A stretch of DNA of 64,000 nucleotides from Dama dama (lineage: Eukaryota > Chordata > Mammalia > Artiodactyla > Cervidae). The translations under genes were made by a program, and so were the position numbers. The notes beneath the pieces are model-generated. The model saw only the letters and a list, made by a program, of their open reading frames with translations, was not told the DNA's origin and did not search any database. Position 1 is the stretch's first letter. Each line of letters opens with the position of its first letter. Shown here in pieces: positions 10,876 to 58,790 of the stretch. The DNA lies in contig NC_083704.1 of NCBI RefSeq assembly GCF_033118175.1, forward strand, positions 52,044,501 through 52,108,500. Direction: 5' to 3'.

Positions 10876-11524
10876 AGTAACACGGCTGAATCCTCACGCC
10901 CAGGGACTTCTGAGTGAGGGACTGATTCTTGAGTTTCTCTTGCAGGGAGGGCCCTGGTGGAGGTCCTCTGGGCAGCAGGAAGCCTTGGCAGGGCAGGGCT
11001 AATGGCTGGTATATGGGACCATGCCCTGCTGTCCTGCCTACACCCAGCTGAGGTCCAGGGCTCCACTTGCTGTATCTTCTGTCCTGCTTCCCCACCCAGC
11101 AGCCACCTCCCTCTCTGTTCCGATGCCCCAGAAGTCTAACTGGCTTGGCGACAGCCCTGGCACTCCCTCTAGCTTTGTAATAAAATAGCCAGCTCAGGTC
11201 AACTTTCCCTGGCAGGGAGGCTACCTGGCACGAAGAGGAAAAAGGAGGGGGGAAGCCTGGGGAAAGCTCCTTCAATGACAACTAATTACAGCCTAGTGTT
11301 CTGCCAGGGGTCACTTGTCCCCCAAACCAAAGGACCTCCAGGAAAGGACTCTCATCATCATTATCATTAATCATTTTGGACCTTGCCATGAGCTAATAAA
11401 TCTCATCTACCCTTAAACATTTTTTTAACTGAATTAAAAAATTATTTTATGTATGCATTCATTCAGTCAGTATTGAAATGTCCACTGCACGTTGGGAACC
11501 AGAGCTCAATGTTGATCACCAAGA
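10876..11524. other. Intergenic, nothing recognised
   Basis: Includes a short (ATC)n-like patch near 11348-11372. Otherwise no repeat or gene is identified. Confidence 0.4.
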
Positions 11525-11680
11525 GTGGCAAACTTTTTCTTTAAAAGGCCATATAGTAAATATTTTCAGTTTTTCAGGCCAAACTACTCTGCTACTGTAG
11601 TAGGACAGTACCTATAGACAACAAGTAAACAAATGGGTGGATGTGGTTATGTTTCTATAAAACTTTATTTGTGGGGAGGT
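11525..11680 (+). mobile_element. hAT-type MER DNA transposon remnant
   Basis: The segment aaaaggccatatagtaaata followed by ctataaaactttatttgtgg matches the dispersed non-autonomous hAT element whose consensus ends in aataaaactttatttacaaa. I cannot assign the exact subfamily. Confidence 0.5.
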
Positions 11681-11737
11681 CCAAGATAGGGGTGGAGATT
11701 AAGAGGTACAAACTACTATGTATAAAATAAATGAGCT

Positions 11738-11962
11738 AGGACTTCACTGGTGATCCAGTGGGTAAGAATCTGCCTTGCAATGTAGGGGACATGAGTTCGA
11801 TCCCTTGTTGGGGAACTGAGGTCCCACATCCCTTTGAGCAACAAAGCCTATAGGCTCTGGAGCCCATGTGCCACAATTAGAGACTCCATGGGCCACATGA
11901 TGCAATGAAGGCCTTTCATGATGCACCAAGACCTGAAACAGCCAAATAAATAAATAAATATT
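11738..11962 (+). mobile_element. CHR-type SINE, near full length
   Basis: Starts ggacttcactggtgatccag and contains gagttcgatcccttgttggg. It continues through the longer CHR body (cacatgatgcaatgaaggcc) to an (AAAT)n tail. Confidence 0.85.
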
Positions 11963-11964
11963 AT

Positions 11965-12135
11965 AAAAATTAATGGGTTATAAGGATACATGAGAAAACA
12001 GGGAATACAGACAACATTTTATAATAATTATAAGTGAAATATAACCTTTAAAAATGTGAATCACTATGTTGTTCACCTGAAACTTATATAATATTGTACA
12101 TCAACTATACCTCAATTAAAAAAATAATAATTTGA
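11965..12135 (+). mobile_element. L1 3' end
   Basis: Ends tgtacatcaactatacctca then attaaaaaaat, the usual 3' terminus of artiodactyl L1 copies. Confidence 0.65.
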
Positions 12136-12489
12136 AAACACAGTGGAAATATACAACATGATACCAATTTTCTAATTAAAAAAGAACCTTTATACGTGGA
12201 TGCTGAAATCTGAATTTCATGGAATTTTCATGTGTCATGAAATAGTCTTCTTTTGATTTTTCCTAACCATTTACAACTCTAAAAATTATTCTTAGCTTGC
12301 AGGTGGTATAAAATAGGCAATAGCCAACAGGTCTTAGCTCACCAGCCCTGAGCTTAGCCCTCTGCATAAGAACTATGGAGTGTGCCAGGCCCCGTTGGTG
12401 CCAATACCTTTAACAGAGGGGAGGCCTTTGGAGCAGCTCAGTGCTGAGGCCGGGGACAACTTCAAGCTCACTGCATCTCAATCTCTGCA
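12136..12489. other. Intergenic, AT-rich, nothing recognised
   Basis: AT-rich sequence without an identifiable family. Possibly decayed retroelement DNA. Confidence 0.35.
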
Positions 12490-12610
12490 GCTCTCCCAGA
12501 GTCCTGATCTGTAACACCTACCTCATGAGCTGTTGAGAGAATGAAGGGGTTAGTACATGCATATACAGTGCTCCCACGAGCGCCTGACATGGAGTTAGCG
12601 CTCAGCGCTC
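12490..12610 (+). mobile_element. MIR SINE fragment
   Basis: Plus-strand MIR 3' half: gtaacacctacctcatgagc and a gcgcctgacatggagttagc-like end. Confidence 0.65.
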
Positions 12611-12944
12611 ACTGACTCTCATCACAGTTCTTTCTCTCCCACACTTGTACCACACATGACTCTGTGCACAAAGCATCTGCTCAGTGTCTCCTTGCTAAAT
12701 CCTACCCTCTGGAATGACAGAAAAGGGGCTTTGACTCCCTGCCCAGAAGTCCCTTGGAGTCTGTACCTTGGACTCCTGGGAGACTTTGCACTTTGGACTT
12801 ACCTTAGAGAATTTCCTCCTTGGCTACTTTGCCCCCAGTGAAACGATCCCCTAGTCATTCAGCCCACCCAGATGACTAGGGTTAGAGTGTGTTGACATGA
12901 AGAGCTCTTGGCTGGTTGTGCTCCAAGGAGGAGCTGTGGAGGAA

Positions 12945-13041
12945 GCAGCTGCTTCGCTGGGGATAAAGGGAGCCAGGGCCTACCTCACCTGCCAGCCTAA
13001 GGTCTGAGGGGGTGGGCAGGCAGCCTAGGTCAAGGCCTTGG
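12945..13041. repeat. Direct duplication, copy 1
   Basis: This 97-bp block recurs at 13685-13781 with three mismatches (positions 12961, 12983 and 13039 of this copy). It is not a transposon family I recognise and has no poly-A or flanking target-site duplication. Confidence 0.95.
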
Positions 13042-13124
13042 ACATCTCAGCCCACAGGCCAGATAGCTCAACCCTTCAGCATTTTGCTCTCCTCTCTAAG
13101 TGGATGTCTAATTTGCTCTGCCTT

Positions 13125-13290
13125 CCAGAACAGCACTCTTCCCTTCCCTTCTAAGAGCCTCTATTACCTTATTTCATTTTTTCATAGCACTTATCACTTT
13201 GTGAAATTGTATTATTCTTTTACAAGCATTTTTTTCCCCCAGTCTTCCTTCCACTAGAATTTAAGCTGCTGAAGGGCCGGACTTTTGACT
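13125..13290 (+). mobile_element. L2 LINE 3' fragment
   Basis: L2-like order with cttatttcattttttcatag, tagcacttatcactttgtga and ccactagaatttaagctgct. Confidence 0.6.
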
Positions 13291-13420
13291 ACTTTAATCC
13301 TTACAATTGCCATCACAAGACAGATAATATCCCCTATTTAATAGCTGAGCATATTGAGGTTACCTGGTTCATGAGTGGTAGATTGAGGATTCAGGGCCAG
13401 CTCTAATAGTCAAAAGCTTA
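13291..13420 (-). mobile_element. MIR SINE fragment
   Basis: A diverged minus-strand MIR core: gataatatcccctatttaat, then agctgagcatattgaggtta. Confidence 0.5.
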
Positions 13421-13684
13421 CATTCTGAGTCTCTGCCATAAGACGGAGCTTGATTAACCCGGCAAGATGGGAGTGAGGAGAGTGCATAGGTCTTGAGCTC
13501 CATAGTCTGTTTCCAGCAGCAGTAATAGGCCAGGAAGCATTCATGGGTGTACTAGGGACTTTCCCTGCCGCTGCTTCAGGAGGCAAAGTCAAATGCTCTT
13601 CATTCCTGCCTTCTCAGAGCCTATGGGATGTCTAGACATAGTTTAGTCTCTTCACTGCAAAGCAGACTGCGCTAAGCTGCTAAG

Positions 13685-13781
13685 GCAGCTGCTTCGCTGG
13701 AGATAAAGGGAGCCAGGGCCTAACTCACCTGCCAGCCTAAGGTCTGAGGGGGTGGGCAGGCAGCCTAGGTCAAGGCCTAGG
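13685..13781. repeat. Direct duplication, copy 2
   Basis: Second copy of the 97-bp block at 12945-13041, in the same orientation, 740 bp downstream. Confidence 0.95.
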
Positions 13782-13799
13782 TTACAAAGTGCTTTACAG

Positions 13800-14160
13800 G
13801 TGCTATCTTAATCTGCTTAGGCTGCTGTAATAGAAAAACATAGACTGGGTGGTTTAAACAATAGGAATTTATTTCTTGCAGTTCTGAGGGCTGGGAAGTC
13901 TAAGATACAGTGCTGGCTGGTTCAGTTCTTGGTGAGAGCCCTCTTCCTGGGTTGCAGCCAGCCACCTTCTTGCTGTATCCTCACAGGGCAGGGAGAGAGT
14001 TCCTCTCTCTTCTCTTCTTGGAAAGTCACTAACCCCATGCATGAGGGCTCCACTCTCATGACCTAATTGCCTGCCAAAGGCCACACCTCCAATTACAACC
14101 ACATTGGAAGTTAGGGCTTCAACACATGAATTTGGGGATGACACATTCAATCCACAGGAG
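13800..14160 (-). mobile_element. MaLR LTR (MLT1/MST-like)
   Basis: Minus-strand LTR of the ERVL-MaLR group. Its left part carries agactgggtggtttaaacaa, and it ends in gatgacacattcaatccaca, the complement of the LTR start. Old solitary LTR remnant with no internal retroviral genes. Confidence 0.75.
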
Positions 14161-14204
14161 GTGCTGCTGTACTCACAAACACTGGAGTCTGGGAGGGTAG
14201 GTGG

Positions 14205-14440
14205 TGCAAGGAGGGCATTTTGGGCAGAGGTAGCAGCAGAGCAAAGGCCAATTAGGGCCTGTAAAGGATCTGAAAGGATAGAGTCTAGAAAGTTTCAGGG
14301 AAAGGGCAGTGATAGTGTGAAAGGTGGTTGAAAGGTAAGTTGGGGTTAAATCATCTAGGGCCTAAAAGAGATAAATAGGACTTTCTATGGCCTGCATAGC
14401 AGATGATAGCATGGACAGAACAACTGATGACTGTGTTGGG
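14205..14440. mobile_element. Ancient dispersed repeat, family uncertain
   Basis: Segments such as gggcctgtaaaggatctgaa and catctagggcctaaaagaga resemble a common old mammalian repeat containing 'agggccttgtaggccatggt'. I cannot name it with confidence. Confidence 0.35.
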
Positions 14441-14990
14441 CACTTTACATTTTCTGAAGAACTTCTCTGTTCTCACAGCTGGTAGTATGCAGATAAAAGA
14501 GGCAAGTTTAGGATCAGGAGTCTGGGGTCTGCTCTACACTGGTAGAAATTGTATATACATGAACAAGTCACTTCACATCTCCAGGTCTCACCTTATTCCT
14601 CTCTGACAACAGGGTCCAATTTTTCAGCACTTGAGAAAGCATTACACAAAATCACACATGTGAAGATGTTGTATTTAACTTCTAGTCCTCAGTGTTTTCG
14701 CTGTAAAACTGGGACAGTCTTGTCCAGTCTGATTCAGGGGACCATGGCCGTGATGTTGTAAGCGAAGGCCAAATTATCAAGACTCTTTTTACGCAGGTCC
14801 TTGAATAGCTTGTTCCTTTTGGCACATGAAGCCAGGGAAGGTAGGGTTTCTTGGTTGATGGCTGGGAGCTTTAGAGAAGGGGCTTTGGCTATTTTAACAG
14901 CCTCTCTTAGTATGGTCACAATATTTAATTTATTTCGGACGCGTAGGGATAGATACACAAACCACCAATTACTACAAAACTGAGCGGCGA
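14441..14990. other. RFT1 upstream flank
   Basis: Non-repeat sequence next to the promoter. A minus-strand frame (14734-14958) is open for 74 codons toward the left, but it lacks an in-frame ATG at its start, so I do not annotate a gene. Confidence 0.4.
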
Positions 14991-15174
14991 GACGGCGCCA
15001 CTACACTGACGCAGCCGTACTCCCGTCCCCTTAAAGGGCCAGATCTTCCAGGGCCCCGCCTCCGCCGTACGAAAACTGCCAATCAGCGAGCGAGTCCCTC
15101 GGTGACGCCATCTTCTCGCGACGAAGTCGGGTATCGGAGGCGTTTCCTGATGACAGAGCCCGTGCGCCGAAGCT
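14990..15174 (+). promoter_or_regulatory. RFT1: RFT1 promoter and 5' UTR region
   Basis: GC- and CpG-rich block immediately upstream of the RFT1 start, without a TATA box. Visible motifs are an Sp1-like ccccgcc (15054-15060), a CCAAT box ccaatcagcg (15079-15088), a cAMP-response-like half site tgacg (15103-15107), a YY1-type gccatctt (15107-15114) and a tctcgcga palindrome (15114-15121). YY1 and TCTCGCGA motifs close to start sites are known in CpG-island housekeeping promoters. I infer that transcription starts near 15105-15150, but the exact site cannot be read from sequence. Confidence 0.75.
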
Positions 15175-52407
<37,233 letters not shown>

Positions 52408-52684
52408 CCTTGTGGAAGCCCTGTGGCACCTGGACCAGCTGTGGGGTGGTCTTGTGGGTGGAACACGTGTTCTGTGGAGGGGAGCCAGGCCAGGGGTCTG
52501 CAGTGCAGTGAGACCAACCCAGGCAGGTGAGTCGTCGGAGCGAACCACCGGACCAAACACTTACCATCCATTTGAGGTTTCAGATAGGAAGGGGTTCCAT
52601 TTCTAAGGGAAGACCAAAAAGTTCTTTTAAAATAGATACAATTATTTTTTTCACCATTTTGCTGTAATCGGCATTTTTCTTTTT

Positions 52685-52786
52685 GAATAATGTATTAATT
52701 CCTCTTGGGTGTGATTGACCTTAGGAACTACATGTCCCACATATTCTATCTTGGATGTCAATCGTTAATAATCATCTAGCTCAGAA
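52685..52786. repeat. Diverged direct duplication, copy 1 (3' flank)
   Basis: The segment containing aatgtattaatt, an actacatg block and taataatcatctagc recurs in diverged form at 53506-53597. Confidence 0.7.
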
Positions 52787-53243
52787 GGACAGATATAGCG
52801 ACTTTACCCTCCACAGGAGTATTTACCATATTCTGTAACAGCAGGAAGGAGACTTGGTGTTTTGTGATGTTGTACAACAAAGTTGGCCCTGAAGTTGTGG
52901 CTTTCCCCACTGTGGCCTGGCTTTTTAGAGAAGGAGAAATGTTAATGAGAAATCCAAGAAATGAAGACACAGAGGCTTTTAGCTCACATTTCCCACAGTT
53001 AGCCAGGCGGAGTCAACATCTGTCCCCTTCATGACTGTCCTCCCAAAGGCTACCACGTGCCTTCCCACAGCAGGGGCAAGCCAGCTCATCTCTGGCCTGG
53101 CCACTGGAGAGAGGATACTGTGATCCTTCGTGAGCTGTCTTGTCCCCTGAAGGGAAGCCCGCTTTGCAGTTGGCTGTAAGTTCTCATGAAGAGGTTATAC
53201 AGATGATAACTAGAGTTGAGTAGAGGTGTCTTTTTTCCATTAG

Positions 53244-53249
53244 AATAAA
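53244..53249 (+). promoter_or_regulatory. RFT1: Candidate poly(A) signal for RFT1
   Basis: First canonical AATAAA downstream of the stop codon (837 nt after it). No strong GT-rich downstream element is seen, so use is uncertain. Confidence 0.35.
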
Positions 53250-53505
53250 ATAGGGTAAATTCTATATGGCAGGTATCACTGAACCACGCCCCTTTCCCGC
53301 TGACCCCTTACTTCCGGCCCTGGTCAGTGCACCTGAATTCCAGCCCCAGGACAAGGCTGGTAGGCCTGCAGGTCTGGCCCTCCAGGCCACAGTGTGAGCC
53401 CAGGTGAAGGTTTGCCTCTGTGCCCTGCATCTAGCAGGTGAGGTCACCAGGCTTTGTTATCAGGCAGCAAGGCCTTTTTCTTCTGTTAATATATTCATTG
53501 ATACC

Positions 53506-53597
53506 ATTAATGTATTAATTAGATGTAATTGGCCTTTGGAGCTACATGCGCAAACTATATCTTGGGTGATGATAGTTAATAATCACCTAGCCCTGTT
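53506..53597. repeat. Diverged direct duplication, copy 2 (3' flank)
   Basis: Second copy of 52685-52786, about 820 bp downstream. Shares aatgtattaatt, gagctacatg and gttaataatcacctagc. Confidence 0.7.
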
Positions 53598-53744
53598 GTC
53601 CCCAAACCTTCTGTGTTTACACCCAGAGAACAGGGCAGCTTGTATCAGATGGCCATTTGCCCGAAGTGCACAAATTTAAATCCAGTGACCCAGGAGAATG
53701 GACACATGTATAGCTGAGTCTTTTCACTCTCCACCGGAAACTGT

Positions 53745-53825
53745 CACAGCGTTGTTAATTGGCTATACCTCAATACAAAATAAACTGTTACTTAAAATTT
53801 TTTTTAATCAAGTAAAAATAAATCC
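53745..53825 (+). mobile_element. L1-like 3' tail
   Basis: The segment ttggctatacctcaatacaa followed by A-rich DNA resembles the end of artiodactyl L1 copies. Two AATAAA motifs (53779, 53816) fall inside it. Confidence 0.5.
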
Positions 53826-55260
53826 ACTGGCCCAGAGCCAGTGCCAAGAGGCCAAGGATAAAGACCCACCAGTGCCCTGAGACTAGGACCCAGTTACTTG
53901 GACACCCGTGTATCTAGTCAAAGAGAGAACACTTTGTATTAGTTGCAGGGACAGTAGCTAAATGCAAGGTGTCACTGAGCAGTCAGAGGCCCTCCAGAAG
54001 CATGGGCCTGGTCTTGTGTTGTCAAGCAGGGTCAACCCAGCTCAAAAGAACTGATTGCTCCATGGGGTAGGGTAGGTGGCACATAGAGAAAGCAGCCCTC
54101 CTTTGCAAGTACTTTTTTGCTCTCTTGAACACACAGACATGAGCCTCCAGCCCTCACAATTTCCTTCTCTGCTGCCGTTGACCACCCCTCTCTCTGCTAG
54201 GACCCTGTCACTCAGCCCCGTCCCACTTAACCCCAGACTCGAAGTGTGGGCCTCACACCACCTTCCTCACAATCTCCTGGATTGCAAGTCAGAAATGTAG
54301 GTTTCCAGGACCCCTCCAGACCTTTAGCATCTGTGTCTCTGGGGTGGGGCTTTGGGACCAGCTTTTTTGGCAAACCAGGGTTGGCATACCCCATCATCCT
54401 CACCCAAGTCAGGGCCCAGGGCCAGTTCTGCTCATGTTCACGGCATCTGTGCCCAGCTCTAGGAAGAGAGCCACCCTTGCCTGAGTAGCATCACTGACTC
54501 CCTAGCTCCTCAGGAGCATGAGTTCCACAGCTCCCACTCTGCTTTTCTGCCCGCAGAAGCTCTGCATCTGATAGCGAGGGCGCATCTCATCTAGTCCCCA
54601 AACAGCCAGCCAGGTGCTGCCGTCAGCACAGGCTGGCCTCCAGGCAGGGCCAGCTCCTCTGGAGAGATGGCCAGCTGGGATGGTCACCCAGGGCTCTTTG
54701 CTGTGGCCTGCTTCCTCGTTTATAGATAGAGGAGTTCTCATGGCCCAGGCTTTTGGGAAGCGGGTGTTTTCCCATTACGAACACCTGCCTCCTGGGCTCC
54801 AGCACTTGGGCAGCAGGCCCTGTGTGGCCCATGGTCTCTGTCTCCACCCCGGCTGCTCCCTGCAGCACAGCTGGGCCCGACCACTGGTTCTGGGGCTTCC
54901 CCACCCCTCCTCACCCCCCGCCCCCTAGAGCTGCACCTGGGTCTGGAGGGGCTGGCCTACAAGGGTGCTGAGCTGCCCCACGTTACCCAGGAAGGAACTG
55001 GGTGGGGGAATCACACTTCAGGCCTTAAGCACCGCTTAAAATATAAGTGAGGCTACCTCTCCATGGAAGCAAGTCTCTAAAGCACATCCATTTATGAAAC
55101 AGAAACCTCTGATGGTGAGAGCGACCGCATTTCATCTTTCTGTGCTGCCCTGGCCACACATGTGTTGGTGACGTGGGGTTTGGCCTGTCAAGTCCCTCCG
55201 TGAGGGGCTGCTGCATGCCACTTAACGCTTCCTTAGCGGTGACTCCAGGCTCTGGTGGTG
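53826..55260. other. 3' flank, little recognised
   Basis: Contains one MER5-like remnant (54270-54390). The rest is moderately GC-rich, with open frames overlapping on both strands (54614-54928 plus, 54623-54904 minus) that have no family support. Confidence 0.4.
54270..54390 (+). mobile_element. MER5A-like remnant
   Basis: Contains ccaggacccctccagacctt and tctggggtggggctttggga, MER5A-like in order, diverged. Confidence 0.5.
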
Positions 55261-55502
55261 TGTATGCTCTGCCTCACCCCCTGCCACTTACCAGCCTGAT
55301 CACCAAGGCACCTCTTTCCTCCTGCCTTTCTTTCTTTTCTTTTTTGGGTTTATATTGCTAGTTCCATGCCAATTTCCTGTATGTATGCTCTGCCCCACCC
55401 GCTGCCACTTACCTACCTAGTTCACCAGGGCACCTCCTTCCTCCGACTCTTTTTTTTTTTTTAAACCAGTGTATTCATATTGCTAATTTCATGTCAATTT
55501 TC
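55261..55502. repeat. Two-copy tandem repeat, unit about 121 bp
   Basis: 55261-55381 and 55382-55502 share tgtatgctctgcc, ctgccacttacc, aggcacctc-type blocks, a T-rich middle and catattgctaRtttcatg-like ends. Moderately diverged. Confidence 0.8.
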
Positions 55503-57390
55503 CAATTTTAAAATGAGTAAATTATTTTCTCCACATTTGTGTGAAGGTCTTTTATATCACTTCTTCTAAAAACGAAACAAAAAATTCTTAAATTTCGAAA
55601 GAAAGGTGGGCAAGTACCTTAGGTATGTGAATCATTTTTAGTCATCATCAGAACAGTTCTCCCTGCATTGGTGGACATGACTGGATGGTGATCCCGACTT
55701 GGAAAGAGTGGCTGGCTCCCTCAGCCCTGCGATGCAGACGTCTGTGTCCCGGACTGACAGGACTGGCAGTTTATTCACTGCTTTTCCCTTCTGCCCAAAA
55801 CAGTGTTCCATGTTCTTCCACTGATGAGGCAGTCTCTTTCACCACCTTTCTTTTCGCCCACAGTCTGGACCCACAGTCTCTCCTTTTGGCTGTAAGCTCT
55901 GTTTTGAATGCAGAGCCCCTGAGGAGAAATGGAATTGGCCCAGGTTATCTTCATAGGGTGGCTCCTGTGGGCGCAGGGTCATAAGTGAACCAGTGGATGG
56001 GCCATCCTTGGGGCAGGTGAGTGCCCAGTTCCATCAGCTGTCCCCGGGCAGGGGGCTGGCTGGGCAGGTGGTGTGATTCAGCCAGAGTTGCCACTTCGGC
56101 CTCGCAGGAGCTGCCTGGGCCTGTGACGTAACGACCAACTCATGAGGGACTCTTCTAGCCCACCATGTACTTGTCTCAGTACCTCCCTCCCTCCTGTTGA
56201 CTGTCCTGTCACAGTGCTGCCCTGATCTGACCAATGCACTTGGCAGGGGCCACCTGGTGCAGAGTGCTCAGTGGGAACGGGACCTGAGAACCTGGCAAGC
56301 CTCGGTCCTTTAATCTCATCTGCACCACAGACGGGCCTTGGAATGGGGCTCTGACGCTGTCAGCACAGTGAGCGGTGACTAATTAAGACACGACTGCATT
56401 AGTCACGTTGGAGGTGACAACTGAGCAGCATGTTTTGGGTCCATGTTTGAGAGATCCTGACACACTTTTCAATTATGTGGAACTAATAGCATGTGGCCTC
56501 CACACAGCCGTGTTGGGCGGGAGAGAAGGGGAGTCTGCGATGAAAGCATGCCTCAGTACAGCTCCTCACTTACTTCTCTGCACTCCCTTCTGAAAATCAC
56601 AACAGGTCACACCAGGGAGCGTGGCACTTGGGGTACCAGAGGGCGTCTTTCAGGAGAGTTACGAAACAACTCTGGGTGACACAGGAGCCATAGTCCTCTC
56701 CATAGGTGCCTGTTGTGAACCCCATCATTGACTGTCCTCACTCTCCCTGGTCTCTGGGTACACTCTCGTCTGGGCCTGGCACGGCCGGGCAGGGAGAGCC
56801 ACAAGGACACAGGAGAACCAAAACACTGTCACCATGAGGGAGATGTTTTCCTCCGCAAATCTCAACTAAACTAGGGAATGTTGCTAAAACAGCTTTCCTT
56901 TTTGTTCCCCGCAGGGCATTGACAACAATTTTAAGAACAAACCAGATTAGCACAGCACCTTTTTTATGTTCCTGAACTAGAGCCGAAGATTCCTTTCTTG
57001 CTGACGTGACTTGTGAGAGTCCCTAAGTGGCATCTCTCCAGTGACAAGAGGATGTTCTTGCAGGTGTGCAGATGTTAGGCTTTGGGTGGGATGGGGGGTA
57101 GGGGCATAGAGGGGACAGAGCTGCTGGCTTTTCCTTTTTTTCCTTTTTTCTTTTGTAACCTGGAGTGACATCACGCAGGGCTGATGGCAAGATGCCCAAG
57201 CATACTGGGCACTCATCCTTGCCTCCCCTCCCCTCAGCTCTCCCTGCAGCAACCCTGCAAACACAGGGCCGAGAGCCAGGCTCTGCAGGGAGCACCACCA
57301 CCAGGGAGGTCCGCTTGTGTCCATGTCCGCCTTCTGAAGTACACAAGCAGGGTTTTGCTTTCTAAGCAGCCCATGGTGTCACATGCATGA
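55503..57390. other. 3' flank, nothing recognised
   Basis: No gene, repeat family or CpG island identified. Confidence 0.4.
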
Positions 57391-57394
57391 TTAT

Positions 57395-57475
57395 ACCCCA
57401 GCCTGGCTGCCCTTTTCTAACTTACTGGGTGACCTTGAACAAGCCTCACTGTACCAACCGTGGCACACAGCAGGT
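57395..57475 (+). mobile_element. MIR SINE fragment
   Basis: Core ccttttctaacttactgggt then gaccttgaacaagcctcact. Confidence 0.55.
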
Positions 57476-57959
57476 ACCGTCAACTTCTGGGCCCCATTCC
57501 TCCCTCGTTCACAAGGGCCAGATCTGAGCTCTTTTGATAGCCTTGCGCCCGAGAGGGCAGAGGGGTCATCCGGCTCCTATGCCAACTGGAGCAGCACCCT
57601 TCTGATCGGAATGAAAACTGGGGATTACTCTTAAGAATTTGCTTGAAAGAGGAGTTCTTTCTGTTAAAACAACAACAAAACCCTGTCAAGTTTGAAATCT
57701 ACAAATCTGCATGTTTTAAACCTCCTCCCTGACCTTCCATGACTTTTTCTCCCACAGTTCCTCCCCCTTTCCCAGTCTTCATCTCATCTTAAAGAATTTA
57801 AGGTAATTGTTTTTGCACAGCCACTGGCATGAGTAACAGATATTTGGAAGAAACAAATCTGGCCCCAAATTATGTTGCGTTATAAAGAAAAAGTTGTCTC
57901 TTCCCCATGGTCCTCTCTCTGTGTTGGAGGCCTTGACCTCAGATGACATCACCAAGGAG
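57476..57959. other. 3' flank, nothing recognised
   Basis: No feature identified. Confidence 0.35.
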
Positions 57960-58055
57960 TGGGAAGGGGGCTGACTTCAGCCACTCCATCACTTTGTAAC
58001 CATAGGCAGATCTTGCCTCTCTGTGCCTTGGTTTCCTCATCTGTCACTAACACAC
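57960..58055 (+). mobile_element. MIR SINE fragment
   Basis: Core aaccataggcagatcttgcc, then tgccttggtttcctcatctg. Confidence 0.65.
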
Positions 58056-58654
58056 CCGGCATGGCACAGGGGGATGGAAGGAGAACAGAGGCCAGGCAGG
58101 CAAATGTAGCTCTGGAAGCTTCAGAGAAAACAGCCACTAGCAAGGCTTCCTGTATGTCCTGTGTACCCACCTCTCTACCATCTTTCTCTTCTGCTCCCCA
58201 CCCTCGGCCAGTCCTCCCGATGCTCTCCAGTCTAACGCCAGCCCAGGCTCTCTTCTCCCCACCTTCATTCCCGTTGACCCAACTCCAGGCCTGTTTATGG
58301 CTGTCCTGGCAAAGAAGAAAGGAGCAAGGACATTACAGAACTGGTGATTTAACCCTTTTCTTCAGCGCTGTCACACCCAGAAGGCACTAAACCCCAAACA
58401 CGTGGCATTAGTAAACACACGCCCATCCCTCTTCCTTGGCTCCTGCCTTGTCTGGTTCTAAGAGTGTGCTCTGGAGCCCAGCAACACCTGTCTGGCCTCC
58501 AACCTTTCACCTCTCTTCACCTCTCTACCTCCCGGGCCTCACCCTGTCAGGCTCACTTGCACGTCAGCTCTATCACACTCCTTTCTCTTTCTTTCAACAG
58601 CCCTATTTTCCTTCTCCCCTGAGAATTAGGAAGGCAGGTTGTGTGGGGGCTCCA

Positions 58655-58790
58655 GAAAGGATCTTGAAGATGGACCCAGCACCACTTCAAACATGACCTT
58701 GAGCAAGGTAGTTCATCCCTTTGTGCTTCAGTTCAATTTGTCTAAAAATGGGCATTAGAACACTCACCACATCGGGTATGGTAGGGAAAC
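58655..58790 (+). mobile_element. MIR SINE fragment
   Basis: Core catgaccttgagcaaggtag then tgtgcttcagttcaatttgt and aaaaatgggcattag. Confidence 0.65.

Larger units (their letters stand above)
52408..53260 (+). other. RFT1: RFT1 3' UTR (putative extent)
   Basis: Sequence after the RFT1 stop up to the first AATAAA at 53244. No repeat family is clearly recognised here. The true 3' end is not visible from sequence and could be shorter or longer. Confidence 0.45.

Noticed and set aside
1..15000. Search for PRKCD exons upstream of RFT1
   Set aside because: PRKCD neighbours RFT1 in human, but no protein kinase C reading frame or splice-bounded segment is visible. The distance in human suggests it lies outside the window.
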